A stretch of DNA of 64,000 bases from Rhizobium sp. Q54 (GTDB taxonomy: Bacteria; Pseudomonadota; Alphaproteobacteria; Rhizobiales; Beijerinckiaceae). Below are positions 36,665 to 45,251 of the stretch, in pieces (the first letter of the stretch is position 1; each line of letters begins with the position of its first letter). Location of the stretch: positions 18,819 through 82,818 of the forward strand of contig CAMCUC010000005.1 of NCBI GenBank assembly GCA_945878875.1, in the 5' to 3' direction. The position numbers and the translations under genes are program-made. Below the pieces are notes generated by a model. It had not been told where the DNA came from, did not search any database, and worked only from the letters and a program-made list of their open reading frames with translations.

Positions 36665-37618
36665 ATGTCAAAGCTGCCGTTCGGCGCCAATTTCAAGCGC
36701 GCGCAAATTTTGTGGGAATTGGGGCTGCACATTGCGGGCAATCCACAAACCCGATACGGCGGAGACCGGGATATGCGCATCTCCGTTGGCAGCGGCGCCG
36801 GGGAGGCGTTCCGGCCCTCGCTCAATTTGGCGACCGGCTCGGCGATCATGGCCTATGACGTGGCCCGCGGCGATGTCGATGCCGCCTTCGTCAATCCATC
36901 TGCTTTGCTGACGCAGGCCTGTCGCGGAACGGGCCTGTTCACGCGGCCGCTGCCGCTGCGTATCATCGCGTCTTATCCCAGCGTGGACCGGTTCGTGATC
37001 GCCATGCGCAAGGGGCTGGGCTTTACCTCGCTGCATGACGTGAAGAAGGCGCGCTATCCGCTGCGCGTGTCACTGCGCGAAGACCCGACGCATTCAACGC
37101 TGGTGCTTGTGGCGCAATTGCTCGGGCATTACGGCATGAGCATCGCCGACATTGAAGCTTGGGGCGGCTGCGTCGTGCCTGCCGGTCCGCCCAACGACAA
37201 GCGCCGCATGGCGGGCATTTTCGACGGCACGCTTGACGCTGTATTTGACGAGGGCATCAGCTTGTGGATCGCGGAGGCGCTCGCCAATAATATGGCATTG
37301 ATCCCCATCGAGTCCGACGCGTTTGAAGCCATGCAAGCCATCGGCTGGCGTAAAGTAGAGCTGAAAACCGGGCGCTTCTCCCATTTGCCAGCCTATGACG
37401 CTTTCGACTTCAGCGGCTGGCCGCTCTACGCGCGCGCCGATCTTGCGGACGAGATAGCGTACAAAATCTGCGGCGCCTTCAAAGCCCGCCACGACGAGAT
37501 GACATGGGAGGAAGGCACGCACGAAGGCCTGGCGCATTTGGGCATAGAGACCGACGCCACGCCAATGGACGTGCCGATGCATCCGGGCGCGCAAAGGTGG
37601 TGGCGGGAGCAGGGGTGA
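36665..37618 (+). CDS. TAXI-family TRAP transporter solute receptor-like protein
   Basis: A 317-aa protein of the TAXI-type receptor fold: SVGSGAGEAFRPSLNLATG..., DVARGDVDAAFVNPSALLTQACRG, and later GIFDGTLDAVFDEGIS. TAXI proteins normally are periplasmic receptors for TRAP transporters. Here no signal peptide is visible and no TRAP membrane subunits are nearby, so it may be a cytoplasmic or orphan version. ATG 36665 follows GGGAGG at 10 nt, and ATG 36647 is an in-frame alternative. Ligand unknown. Confidence 0.72.
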   Translation: MSKLPFGANFKRAQILWELGLHIAGNPQTRYGGDRDMRISVGSGAGEAFRPSLNLATGSAIMAYDVARGDVDAAFVNPSALLTQACRGTGLFTRPLPLRIIASYPSVDRFVIAMRKGLGFTSLHDVKKARYPLRVSLREDPTHSTLVLVAQLLGHYGMSIADIEAWGGCVVPAGPPNDKRRMAGIFDGTLDAVFDEGISLWIAEALANNMALIPIESDAFEAMQAIGWRKVELKTGRFSHLPAYDAFDFSGWPLYARADLADEIAYKICGAFKARHDEMTWEEGTHEGLAHLGIETDATPMDVPMHPGAQRWWREQG

Positions 37619-37774
37619 GCGATATCAGCGCAAAGCGACGCTGAACGCCCGCAGCCTGCGCTTGTCCTGAAGCGGCGCCAGCCCCATGTAAAGCACATGG
37701 CTGCGAGCTACTGGCCTGCCCCGCCTTGCGGTGCCGCGCCAGTCAATACGCCAGTTTTGCGAGAGGATGATTGC

Positions 37775-38272
37775 ATGACCCCTGAGCCCATGTCTCCTGA
37801 GCCAATGGATACCGGATTGTCTGCGCAGGATCGCGCCCAGATCGCCGAAGGGCTTTCGCGTTTGCTGGCCGACACCTACACGCTCTATTTGAAGACGCAC
37901 AGTTTTCACTGGAACGTGACCGGGCCGATGTTCAACACGCTGCACCTCATGTTTGAGCAGCAATACAACGAGCTTGCGCTGGCCGTTGACTTGATCGCCG
38001 AGCGTATTCGTGCGTTGGGCGTTCACGCGCCGGGATCGTATCAGCAATATTCCGCTCTCACGTCCATCATCGAAGAGACCGGCGTTCCGTCCGCCGAAAA
38101 GATGATCCAGCAATTGGTTCAGGGGCAGGAGGCCGTCGTCAAAACCGCCCGCAGCATTTTCCCCCTTGCCGACAAGGCCGGCGACGAGCCCACCGCCGAT
38201 CTGTTGACGCAGCGCATGCAGGTGCATGAAAAAACCGCATGGATGTTGCGCAGCATGATCGCGAAGGCCTGA
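37775..38272 (+). CDS. dps: Dps-family ferritin-like DNA protection protein
   Basis: A 165-aa four-helix ferritin-like protein that forms a dodecamer, oxidises ferrous iron with peroxide and shields DNA. The ferroxidase motif is intact: [25 protein letters not shown], giving His and Asp/Glu-type ligands at the subunit interface. The short N-terminal tail ([12 protein letters not shown]) is acidic rather than lysine-rich, so direct DNA binding through the tail is doubtful. The ATG at 37775 is preferred to the track start 78 nt upstream. GAGAGG lies 8 nt before it. Confidence 0.92.
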   Translation: MTPEPMSPEPMDTGLSAQDRAQIAEGLSRLLADTYTLYLKTHSFHWNVTGPMFNTLHLMFEQQYNELALAVDLIAERIRALGVHAPGSYQQYSALTSIIEETGVPSAEKMIQQLVQGQEAVVKTARSIFPLADKAGDEPTADLLTQRMQVHEKTAWMLRSMIAKA

Positions 38273-38309
38273 AGCTTTGAGGGGCGCGCACAACGCGTCC
38301 CTTTCAGGC
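38267..38309. terminator. Hairpin between convergent dps and cyd operons
   Basis: GCCTGAA...AGGGGCGCG and CGCGTCCCTTTCAGGC form an interrupted stem of about 16 bp around a CACAA loop, with an unpaired GCTTTG on the left arm. It overlaps the dps stop and precedes the DUF2474 stop. It has no T-run and probably serves both converging transcripts. Confidence 0.5.
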
Positions 38310-38311
38310 TT

Positions 38312-38428
38312 TCAGCGCAGCCAGAATTTGATCACCAGCGCGACAACGCTCAGCGTCGAGACGCTGGCGGCCCAGATGGCGGCCATCCAAAGCAATTGCT
38401 TCCAGAGCGGGCGCTCATAACCGCTCAT
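38312..38428 (-). CDS. DUF2474-type small subunit of the cyanide-insensitive oxidase
   Basis: A 38-aa single-pass membrane peptide too short for the ORF track: MSGYERPLWKQLLWMAAIWA then SVSTLSVVALVIKFWLR. The PLWK..WM..IW..S pattern is that of DUF2474 proteins encoded after CIO-type cydAB, analogous to CydX. Its ATG abuts the cydB stop with no gap (TAA ATG), so it is translationally coupled. Confidence 0.82.
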   Translation of the reverse strand: MSGYERPLWKQLLWMAAIWAASVSTLSVVALVIKFWLR

Positions 38429-39436
38429 TTAATGGTACCCGTGCGAGCCGACCTTGCCGCGAAAAACCCAGTACGACCAGATTGTGTAGGCAAGAATGAG
38501 CGGCACTGTCAGCACGGCGCCGACAAGCATGAACGCCTGGCTGCGCGGTGCGGTGGCTGCGTCCCATATTGTGACGGCGCCGGGAATGACATAGGGAAAC
38601 ATGCTGATTCCCAACCCAATGAACGTAAGCAAAAACACGCCCAGCGTCAGGAAGAACGGGCTGGCTTCGGCGCCCTCGCGCATCGCGCGCCAGAAGGCCC
38701 ATGCCAGCGCCGCCGTGAGCACGGGCACTGGCGCGGTGGCCAGCACGTTGGGCATGTCAAACCAGCGGCTGACATAGGAGGGATGCAGATAAAGCGTGGC
38801 CAGACTGACGAACACGATAGCGATGAGAATGGCGGGAAACAGAATCCATGCAAAACGTCGCGCGACGGGCTGCGCCTCGCCCTCCGTTTTCCAGATCAGC
38901 CAGGTGGCGCCTAGCAAAGCATAGCCCACAACGACGCTGGCGCCAGTGAGGACGCTGAAGGGCGTCAACCAGTCAAGCCAGCCTCCGGCATAGGCGCGAT
39001 CAACGACTTTGACGCCTTGCAGCAACGCGCCAAGCGCGACGCCCTGAGCAAAGGCCGCGGTGGCCGAACCCGCCGTGAACGCGAAATCCCAAAACGCTCT
39101 GTGGCCGGGATCGCGCCAGCGAAAATCAAAGGCCACGCCGCGAAACACAAGGCCCAGCAACATTGCGATGATCGGCGGATAAAGCGCGGGCAACACGATG
39201 GCGTAGGCCAGCGGAAAGGCCGCCAGCAGGCCGCCGCCGCCCAGCACCAGCCACGTTTCGTTGCCGTCCCAAACCGGGGCGATGGAATTCATGGCCTGAT
39301 CGCGACTGTCTCCAACCTTGAAGGCCGAGAATAGAATCCCGATCCCGAGATCAAACCCGTCAAGGACAACATAGGCGAACACGGCGAAAGCGATGATGAA
39401 CGCCCAGACGATGGTGAGGTCAATGGCCAGCGTCAT
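38429..39436 (-). CDS. cydB: Cytochrome bd-type (CIO) ubiquinol oxidase subunit II
   Basis: A 335-aa integral membrane subunit of the bd-family quinol oxidase. The N-terminus (DLTIVWAFIIAFAVFAYVVLDGFDLGIGIL) and APVWDGNETWLVLGGGGLLAAFP are the diagnostic CydB motifs, and about eight helices are seen. It starts 4 bases after the second cydA segment. The frame is complete, so the oxidase would depend on whether subunit I is made. Confidence 0.95.
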   Translation of the reverse strand: MTLAIDLTIVWAFIIAFAVFAYVVLDGFDLGIGILFSAFKVGDSRDQAMNSIAPVWDGNETWLVLGGGGLLAAFPLAYAIVLPALYPPIIAMLLGLVFRGVAFDFRWRDPGHRAFWDFAFTAGSATAAFAQGVALGALLQGVKVVDRAYAGGWLDWLTPFSVLTGASVVVGYALLGATWLIWKTEGEAQPVARRFAWILFPAILIAIVFVSLATLYLHPSYVSRWFDMPNVLATAPVPVLTAALAWAFWRAMREGAEASPFFLTLGVFLLTFIGLGISMFPYVIPGAVTIWDAATAPRSQAFMLVGAVLTVPLILAYTIWSYWVFRGKVGSHGYH

Positions 39437-39440
39437 CGCT

Positions 39441-40850
39441 CTACTCCGAAGTCATAGATGGGTGGGACGGCGTCAACGGCGTCGCAAGGCCTGCGGTGCG
39501 AATGGGGCCTGGCTCACGCACGGGCACGCCCGCCGGATCGGCGGCCATCAGTTTGAGCAGGTAGAGCGTGCCCGCGCCGAACACGAAGAAATACACGATG
39601 ACAAAAGCGATCAGCGAGGCCGCGACGGCCGGCGTCGCTAAAGGCGCCACGCTCTGGGCCGTCGTCAGCAATCCGTAGATTGTATAGGGCTGGCGCCCAA
39701 CCTCCGTAGTAATCCAGCCCGCCAGCACCGCCACATAGCCCGAAGGCCCCATGACGAGCGCAAAGCGCAGCAGCAGCGGCATGTCGTAGAGCCTTGAGCG
39801 AAAGCGCGCTTAAAGGCTCAGCAGCCCAAGGCCCAGCATCGCCATGCCCAGCCCCACCATAATGCGGAAGGCGTAGAAAACGAGCGTTACCGGAGGCTGC
39901 TTGTCGGGATCAATCGTATCAAGCCCCGCCATTGGCGCATTCCGGTCATGCTTGAGGATCAGCGACGACGCCTTGGGAATTTGAATGGCGTAATCAATGC
40001 GCTTCTCGGCCTCGTTGGGAATCCCGAACAGGATCAACGGCGCCCCGTCCGGATAGCTCTTGTAATGGCCCTCCATCGCCATGACCTTTGCGGGCTGGTG
40101 CTCAAGCGTGTTCAACCCATGCAGATCGCCCAGCACGATTTGCACGGGCGCGGCGATTGCCACCATCCACATCGCCATCGAGAACATGGTGCGCGCGTGG
40201 ACGTTGGCGGAATCCTTGAGAAGGCGCCATGCGCCCACGGCCCCAACCGTCAGCGCGGTGGTGAGATAGGCCGCCGTGATCGTGTGCGTGAGGCGATAGG
40301 GGAAGCTCGGGTTGAAAATGATCGCCCACCACGAAGGCCCGGGCAGAAACTGGCCGTTCTCGCCCATCTCGAAGCCCGTGGGCGTATGCATCCAGCTATT
40401 GGCCGACAAAATCCAGAATGCGGAAATGAAGGTGCCGAGTGCGACAAGGCAGGTGGCGGTGAAGTGCAGCTTCTTACCGACTTTCTCCATGCCAAAAAGC
40501 ATCACGCCCAGAAAACCGGCCTCAAGGAAAAACGCGGTGAGCACTTCATAGGCCATCAAAGGCCCGATCACCGGACCGGCCTTGTCGGAAAACACCGACC
40601 AATTCGTTCCAAACTGGTAGGACATCACAATGCCCGAGACGACGCCCATCGCGAAAGCCACGGCGAAAATCTTGCGCCAGAATTTAAACAAATCCAGATA
40701 AACTGATCTATCCGTCCATAACCAAAGCCCCTCCAGTACGGCGAGAAAGCTCGCCAGTCCGATCGTGAGGGCGGGAAAAATAAAATGAAAACTGACCGTG
40801 AAAGCGAACTGGATGCGCGCCAGCATGAGAGCGTCAAAATGATCAAACAT
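39441..40850 (-). pseudogene. cydA: Cytochrome bd-type (CIO) ubiquinol oxidase subunit I, interrupted by in-frame TAA
   Basis: Two track ORFs (39810-40925 and 39441-39782) lie in the same frame and are separated by one TAA (39810-39812) and a few sense codons. Joined they give 469 codons, the normal CydA length. From ATG 40850 (AGGAG 7 nt upstream): helix with FTVSFHFIFPALTIG (heme histidine region), YQFGTNWSVF, NSWMHTPTGFEM, RLTHTITAAYLTT (histidine), MVGLGMAMLGLGLLSL, then stop at codon 347 where the family usually has Trp. The rest (LLLRFALVMGPSGYVAVLAGW, TTEVGRQPYTIYG) is conserved and undecayed. This could be a recent nonsense mutation, readthrough, a split subunit restarting at ATG 39782, or a sequencing error. 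Confidence 0.85.
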
Positions 40851-41388
40851 ACTTGTGCTCCTGCGCGGATCCCGCGTTTGGGCGACCATCAAGCTGCGGT
40901 TCGAAACCACCAGATTGCGCCGCAAACCGCTTCATGACGACGATAGTAAACGTCGCATCGGCAACGGCGACCTAGTGAAGCCATCGACGACGAACCGGCG
41001 CAGTTAGTCCTCAAACGACATAAAATGAGATGCTAAAGCGATAATTCGAAGCCAGATTTATTAGTTTTATCTTATATACTGCAGAAGCTGGTCCCGTCAA
41101 GTTTTCGCTCTGCCTGAAATGACGGCGAAACGTCGCAGCGCAAAGCCGTCATCAGAATAGTGTTGGAGGCGAGCGCTCAACGCACCCAAGCAGTCAATGT
41201 CGATCCTTTCATTTGATAGCCACCTTTGTGTCAGGTCTGTTAAGTCATGCCCGTGTCGTAATTCGTGAATAGCGGTACGGGACAATTGTCGCGCGCTGAC
41301 CGTTGAAATTTCTGGCCTTAAACCAAGCTGTCAGGCTATATCCGGCAACGCTCTAATGGACTTTCAGTTTCAATCAGGCGTCGGGCGA
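40851..41388. other. Long intergenic region between cyd and phn clusters
   Basis: About 540 bases. It should contain the cyd promoter (minus strand) and the DUF1045 promoter. There is an AT-rich stretch with a TATACT hexamer (41075-41080) but no convincing -35. The only ORF, a TTG-started 62-codon frame on the minus strand (41097-41285), shows no recognisable family. Nothing else was identified. Confidence 0.5.
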
Positions 41389-42066
41389 ATGCGATACGCA
41401 ATTTATTATCTTCCGCCATCTGATAGCGCGCTCTGGCGTTTTGGCTGTTCCGTGATCGGCTATGATTCATCGAGCGGTGAGGATGTTAAATCCTGCGTCC
41501 CTGCTTTCGACATGAAACCATTGACGACAGAGCCGGCGCGGTATGGTTTTCACGCCACTCTCAAGGCCCCGTTTCGGCTGGCGGAAGACGTGTCTGAGCC
41601 TGATCTCATTGCAGCCATGACGGCGTTTGCGCGTGCGCAGGCGCCGGTGGATTTGGGGTATCTGGCGGTGAAGCGCATTGCCGGATTTATTGCGCTGGCC
41701 CCGAAAACGCCCCCATCGCAGCTGGGGGATTTCGCCGCGCTTTGCGTTCAAACATTTGATGAGTTCCGCGCGCCAATGAACGCCGATGAACGGCTGCGTC
41801 GATTAAGGGCGCCTTTGACATACAGCCAGCAGCGCTATCTTGATCGTTGGGGTTATCCCTATGTGCTGGATGAATTTCGCTTTCACATGACGCTGACCGA
41901 CAGCTTGCCCGACGATGTGTCGGAGCCTTTGAGACAGGCCCTTCATCAAATATATGCGCCAATCGACGTCGCGCATATTATCAATGATATTTCATTGTGT
42001 GGGCAGTCGCAGCCCAATGAGCGCTTCCGCGAGATTGCGCGTTTCAGGCTTCAATCTGCGGGCTGA
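41389..42066 (+). CDS. DUF1045 phosphonate-metabolism protein, 2H phosphoesterase-like
   Basis: A 225-aa cytoplasmic protein with the two H-x-T motifs of the 2H phosphoesterase fold: YGFHATLKAPF (about residue 50) and FRFHMTLTDSL (about residue 167). DUF1045 genes travel with C-P lyase operons. 2H enzymes open cyclic phosphates. No phnP (5-phosphoribosyl 1,2-cyclic phosphate phosphodiesterase) is in the window, so this protein is a good candidate for that step (inference). The start MRYAIYYLPP at 41389 matches the usual family N-terminus, while the track start is 41356. It converges on phnN with a 23-nt overlap of coding ends. Confidence 0.8.
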   Translation: MRYAIYYLPPSDSALWRFGCSVIGYDSSSGEDVKSCVPAFDMKPLTTEPARYGFHATLKAPFRLAEDVSEPDLIAAMTAFARAQAPVDLGYLAVKRIAGFIALAPKTPPSQLGDFAALCVQTFDEFRAPMNADERLRRLRAPLTYSQQRYLDRWGYPYVLDEFRFHMTLTDSLPDDVSEPLRQALHQIYAPIDVAHIINDISLCGQSQPNERFREIARFRLQSAG

Positions 42067-42649
42067 TCGTCACCAGAAAATCAAGCAAGGTTCGCGCAGT
42101 GTCTTCAGGGGTTCCTGAATTATCAAGAATTAAGTCCGCATCGCTTTCCGCAAAAGAATCTACGGTGCGCGCAAGGCGGGCGCGAATGTCGCTTTCATTT
42201 TCACGGCCACGCCGGGCAATTCGTTGCGCCCTCATTTCAAGCGGCGCCCTCACAAGAACGATTCTTGATCGGTGAAAGGCCGCCCGCACCTGCCCGATCA
42301 CCGCGCGCGATATATTGACCACGACAATTTTGCCCGCCACAATCTCGCTACGAACCGAGACCGGAACGGCATAGTCAAGGCCATGAGCGGACCATGACAG
42401 TGCGAAGGCGCCAGCTAATTTTTGCGCTTCAAAATTACGCTTGTCGATCTCGATCAATTCTTCGGAAGCATCGGAGCACCGCGTTATAATACGCTTTGGA
42501 AACAGGAAGCCCTCCCTGGCGCCGATCTGCGAACGAAGATGAGATAAAACCGTGTCTTTGCCGACGCCGCTTGGGCCAACGACGGCGACGAAGACGCCTG
42601 GTTGCAGTGACGTTTCAGAATACGCGAACGCCGTCACGGTAAACCTCAC
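42044..42649 (-). CDS. phnN: Ribose 1,5-bisphosphate phosphokinase PhnN
   Basis: Phosphorylates ribose 1,5-bisphosphate to PRPP, the last step of the C-P lyase pathway. A 201-aa P-loop kinase of the guanylate-kinase type with Walker A GPSGVGKDT near residue 25 and the GLDYAVPVS segment. The start is a GTG at 42649, 35 nt inside phnM, and a later start just before the P-loop region is possible. It is the last gene of the minus-strand phn operon. Confidence 0.92.
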   Translation of the reverse strand: MRFTVTAFAYSETSLQPGVFVAVVGPSGVGKDTVLSHLRSQIGAREGFLFPKRIITRCSDASEELIEIDKRNFEAQKLAGAFALSWSAHGLDYAVPVSVRSEIVAGKIVVVNISRAVIGQVRAAFHRSRIVLVRAPLEMRAQRIARRGRENESDIRARLARTVDSFAESDADLILDNSGTPEDTARTLLDFLVTISPQIEA

Positions 42650-43757
42650 GAACGATGGGACCCTTATCCTGATTTATAATACGCACGAGATCTGCGGCCT
42701 GCCCAATGGCGATTTCGCCACGATCATGGATGTTGGCTGCTCTGGCGGGATTGTAACTGATTGTGCGGATCGCGCGCGGCAATCCATAGCCCTTGATGCG
42801 TTGCGCCAGACCAAACGCGCCCATGAGCAGGCTTGCGGGCACATAATCAGACGAGAGAATATCGAGTAAACCCTCGCGCGCCAGCGCCTCGGCGGCAACA
42901 TTGCCCGAATGCGAACCGCCGCGCACAACGTTCGGCGCGCCCATAAGCACTGATATACCGGCCTCGTGCGACAAGCGCGCGGCCAGAACCGACGTCGGGA
43001 ATTCCGCGAGGCTGACCCGGTCCGCGATGGATTCTTCCACATGCCCGGAATTGGTGTCGTCATGACTGGCAATCGCCACGCCGCCGTTATGGGCCATAGC
43101 TACCAGCGCCGCGCGGTGTCTCGTGTAATTCTTTGCAAAGAGCTCGCGCTTGCGGTCCATCAGTTTTTGAAGGTGAGTCTCGGGAAGACCGGACTTTCCG
43201 CCATAATAGGTCTTCCATGCCTCGATGCTCGCAAATTGCCGCGCGCCCGGCGTGTGATCCATAAGAGACATCAGGTCGACCTGATATGCATTTATAACGT
43301 CCGCAGCAGCTTCAACGGCGTCTTCAGCGCATATCTCGCAGCGCAAATGCGTGCGGTGGCGCGCTCTCAAAACGCCTTCATCTGCAGCGGCGGCGATTTC
43401 ACCAACAAGATTCGAGGCATCGTTGCGCGCAGCGACATAATCGGCGTCGTTACCCACGCGTACCGAATCAAAGACCGTTGTGATTCCTGACGCAACCATC
43501 TGCGCATCATAGGCGACGATGGACATGCGCGCGGGCCAATCGACCTTTGGCCGCGGACGTAGATGGCTCTCGAGATGGTCGGTATGAAGCTCAACGAATC
43601 CAGGCGCGAGAATATCGCCGCGGCAATCCAGGCCCCGCTCCGGCGCGCGCCCCTCGCCCATGTCGACGATCAGTCCGCCATCAACAGCAATCCAGCCCTG
43701 AAATTCGGAATCGCGCAGCACAATGTGGGCGTTTTCAAATAGCGATGTTTCAGTCAC
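42615..43757 (-). CDS. phnM: Alpha-D-ribose 1-methylphosphonate 5-triphosphate diphosphatase PhnM
   Basis: A 380-aa amidohydrolase-fold enzyme that removes pyrophosphate from ribose methylphosphonate triphosphate. It shows the metal-binding ELHTDHLESH, LMDHTPG, ASHDDTN and the late LSSDYVPASLL motifs expected for PhnM. The track ORF extends 200 nt into phnL, but a GTG at 43757 with GGAG 8 nt upstream begins at the conserved N-terminus (VTETSLFENAHIV), giving an 8-nt overlap with phnL. Confidence 0.94.
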   Translation of the reverse strand: MTETSLFENAHIVLRDSEFQGWIAVDGGLIVDMGEGRAPERGLDCRGDILAPGFVELHTDHLESHLRPRPKVDWPARMSIVAYDAQMVASGITTVFDSVRVGNDADYVAARNDASNLVGEIAAAADEGVLRARHRTHLRCEICAEDAVEAAADVINAYQVDLMSLMDHTPGARQFASIEAWKTYYGGKSGLPETHLQKLMDRKRELFAKNYTRHRAALVAMAHNGGVAIASHDDTNSGHVEESIADRVSLAEFPTSVLAARLSHEAGISVLMGAPNVVRGGSHSGNVAAEALAREGLLDILSSDYVPASLLMGAFGLAQRIKGYGLPRAIRTISYNPARAANIHDRGEIAIGQAADLVRIINQDKGPIVREVYRDGVRVF

Positions 43758-44478
43758 AGACTTCGCTCCGCTCGACGGGCTGAATTTCGACGTTACGGTC
43801 GGCCACTTTGTCGCGCACGGACGCATCGTGAAACACGCCAAGGATCGCTGCGCCGGCAGCTTTGCGTTCCCTGATAAGCTCGACGACCGCTGCGCTGTTA
43901 ACAGCGTCCAGCGAGGCTGTCGGCTCATCAAGCAACATGACGGGACGATGGGCGGCAAACCCGCGCGCTATGTTGACGCGCTGCTGCTCGCCGCCTGAAA
44001 ATGTCGCCGGCGGAAGCCCCCAGAGACGTTCGGGAAGGTTGAGGCGGGCAAGCAAAGACCGGGCGCGCGCCTGGGCCTCGTCCTCGTCGCAGCCGTCCTC
44101 GCGGGCGCTGGCTGCGATCACGTCAATGCAGGCGACCCGGGGTATGACGCGCAGAAATTGGCTGACATATCCAAGCGTGGAACTGCGAAGCGCAAGCACC
44201 TCAAGGGGACCAGCTTTGGCGACATCGACAAAGTCTGCGCCTGCCCGCACGAGAACTGAGCCCGAGCTGGTGAGATAACTTCCGAAGATCATCTTCAGGA
44301 TCGATGATTTGCCCGTACCGGAGGGCCCGTTCAGCGCGACGCATTCGCCTGCATTCACATGCAGCGTCAAACTCGAGACGACAGGCAGGTACATTCCTCC
44401 CCGCAGGTGAAGCGTGAAAGTTTTCGAGACGTTTTCAATACGAAGCATTTCCGCAGCAGCGCTTTGCATGATCGTCAT
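43750..44478 (-). CDS. phnL: C-P lyase-associated ATP-binding protein PhnL
   Basis: A 242-aa ABC-type ATPase that belongs to the phosphonate degradation machinery rather than to a transporter. With PhnI, G and H it is needed to form the ribose-phosphonate bond. Walker A GPSGTGKSS, signature FSGGEQQRVNIAR, Walker B VMLLDEPTASL. It overlaps phnK by 4 nt and phnM by 8 nt. Confidence 0.93.
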   Translation of the reverse strand: MTIMQSAAAEMLRIENVSKTFTLHLRGGMYLPVVSSLTLHVNAGECVALNGPSGTGKSSILKMIFGSYLTSSGSVLVRAGADFVDVAKAGPLEVLALRSSTLGYVSQFLRVIPRVACIDVIAASAREDGCDEDEAQARARSLLARLNLPERLWGLPPATFSGGEQQRVNIARGFAAHRPVMLLDEPTASLDAVNSAAVVELIRERKAAGAAILGVFHDASVRDKVADRNVEIQPVERSEVCD

Positions 44479-45251
44479 ACCTGAAGCACAGAAGATACGA
44501 GCAATTGCGTATAGGGATCTTGCGGATCTTCGAGCACCTGATCGGCAAGCCCGATTTCTACAATACGTCCCTGCCGCATCACGGCGATGCGATGCGACAG
44601 CAAGCGCGCGACCGCAAGATCGTGGGTGACTATGACGATGGAAAGGCCAGTCTCAGCGACAAGACCGCGAATGAGATCAAGAAGTCGCGCCTGTACGGAA
44701 ACGTCAAGGCCGCCGGTGGGTTCATCCATGAACACAAGACGCGGCCTCGTCACCATGTTTCGCGCAATCTGCAAACGTTGGCGCATGCCGCCCGAGAATG
44801 TCGTGGGCGCATCGTCCATTCTATCGCCGCTTATTTCAACGCGGGCAAGCCAGTCCTGCGCTTCGTTACGAATCTTGCCGTAATGACGCCAGCCTACAGC
44901 CATCAAGCGTTCACCGACATTGCCACCAGCTGAAACATTCATGCGCAGTCCAAGACGTGCATCCTGCTGAATAAAGCCCCATTCCGTGCGTAAAAGAATA
45001 CGCCTCTCCATTTCTGATAAATGGTCGAGATCTACGCTGATGCCGTCGCGGCGCCGATAGCGCAGCGATCCGGTTGTGCTATCAAGCTGCGTAGACATGA
45101 GACCAAGAAGCGTTGACTTGCCGGAGCCCGACTCGCCAACGATGGCCAGAACTTCGCCCTCATGCAGATCAAGATCAATCGCCTCACACCCGATGCGGGC
45201 GCCGTATCGCTTCGATAAACCTCTGGCGGAGAGCAGTGGAACGTGATTCAT
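44475..45251 (-). CDS. phnK: C-P lyase-associated ATP-binding protein PhnK
   Basis: A 258-aa ABC-type ATPase resembling oligopeptide-transporter ATPases but encoded in the C-P lyase operon, where it binds the PhnGHIJ core. Walker A GESGSGKST, signature FSGGMRQRLQIAR, Walker B LVFMDEPTGGLDV, C-terminal QDPYTQLLVSS. It overlaps both neighbours by 4 nt. Confidence 0.94.
   Translation of the reverse strand: MNHVPLLSARGLSKRYGARIGCEAIDLDLHEGEVLAIVGESGSGKSTLLGLMSTQLDSTTGSLRYRRRDGISVDLDHLSEMERRILLRTEWGFIQQDARLGLRMNVSAGGNVGERLMAVGWRHYGKIRNEAQDWLARVEISGDRMDDAPTTFSGGMRQRLQIARNMVTRPRLVFMDEPTGGLDVSVQARLLDLIRGLVAETGLSIVIVTHDLAVARLLSHRIAVMRQGRIVEIGLADQVLEDPQDPYTQLLVSSVLQV

Noticed and set aside
37625-37774. 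Possible gene remnant upstream of dps (end of the 222-aa minus-strand [24 protein letters not shown])
   Set aside because: The last 40 residues look somewhat protein-like, but the rest is antisense to dps. There is too little to name a family or call a pseudogene.
41097-41285. 62-codon minus-strand ORF between the cyd and phn clusters
   Set aside because: It starts with TTG, has no convincing ribosome-binding site and no family features.
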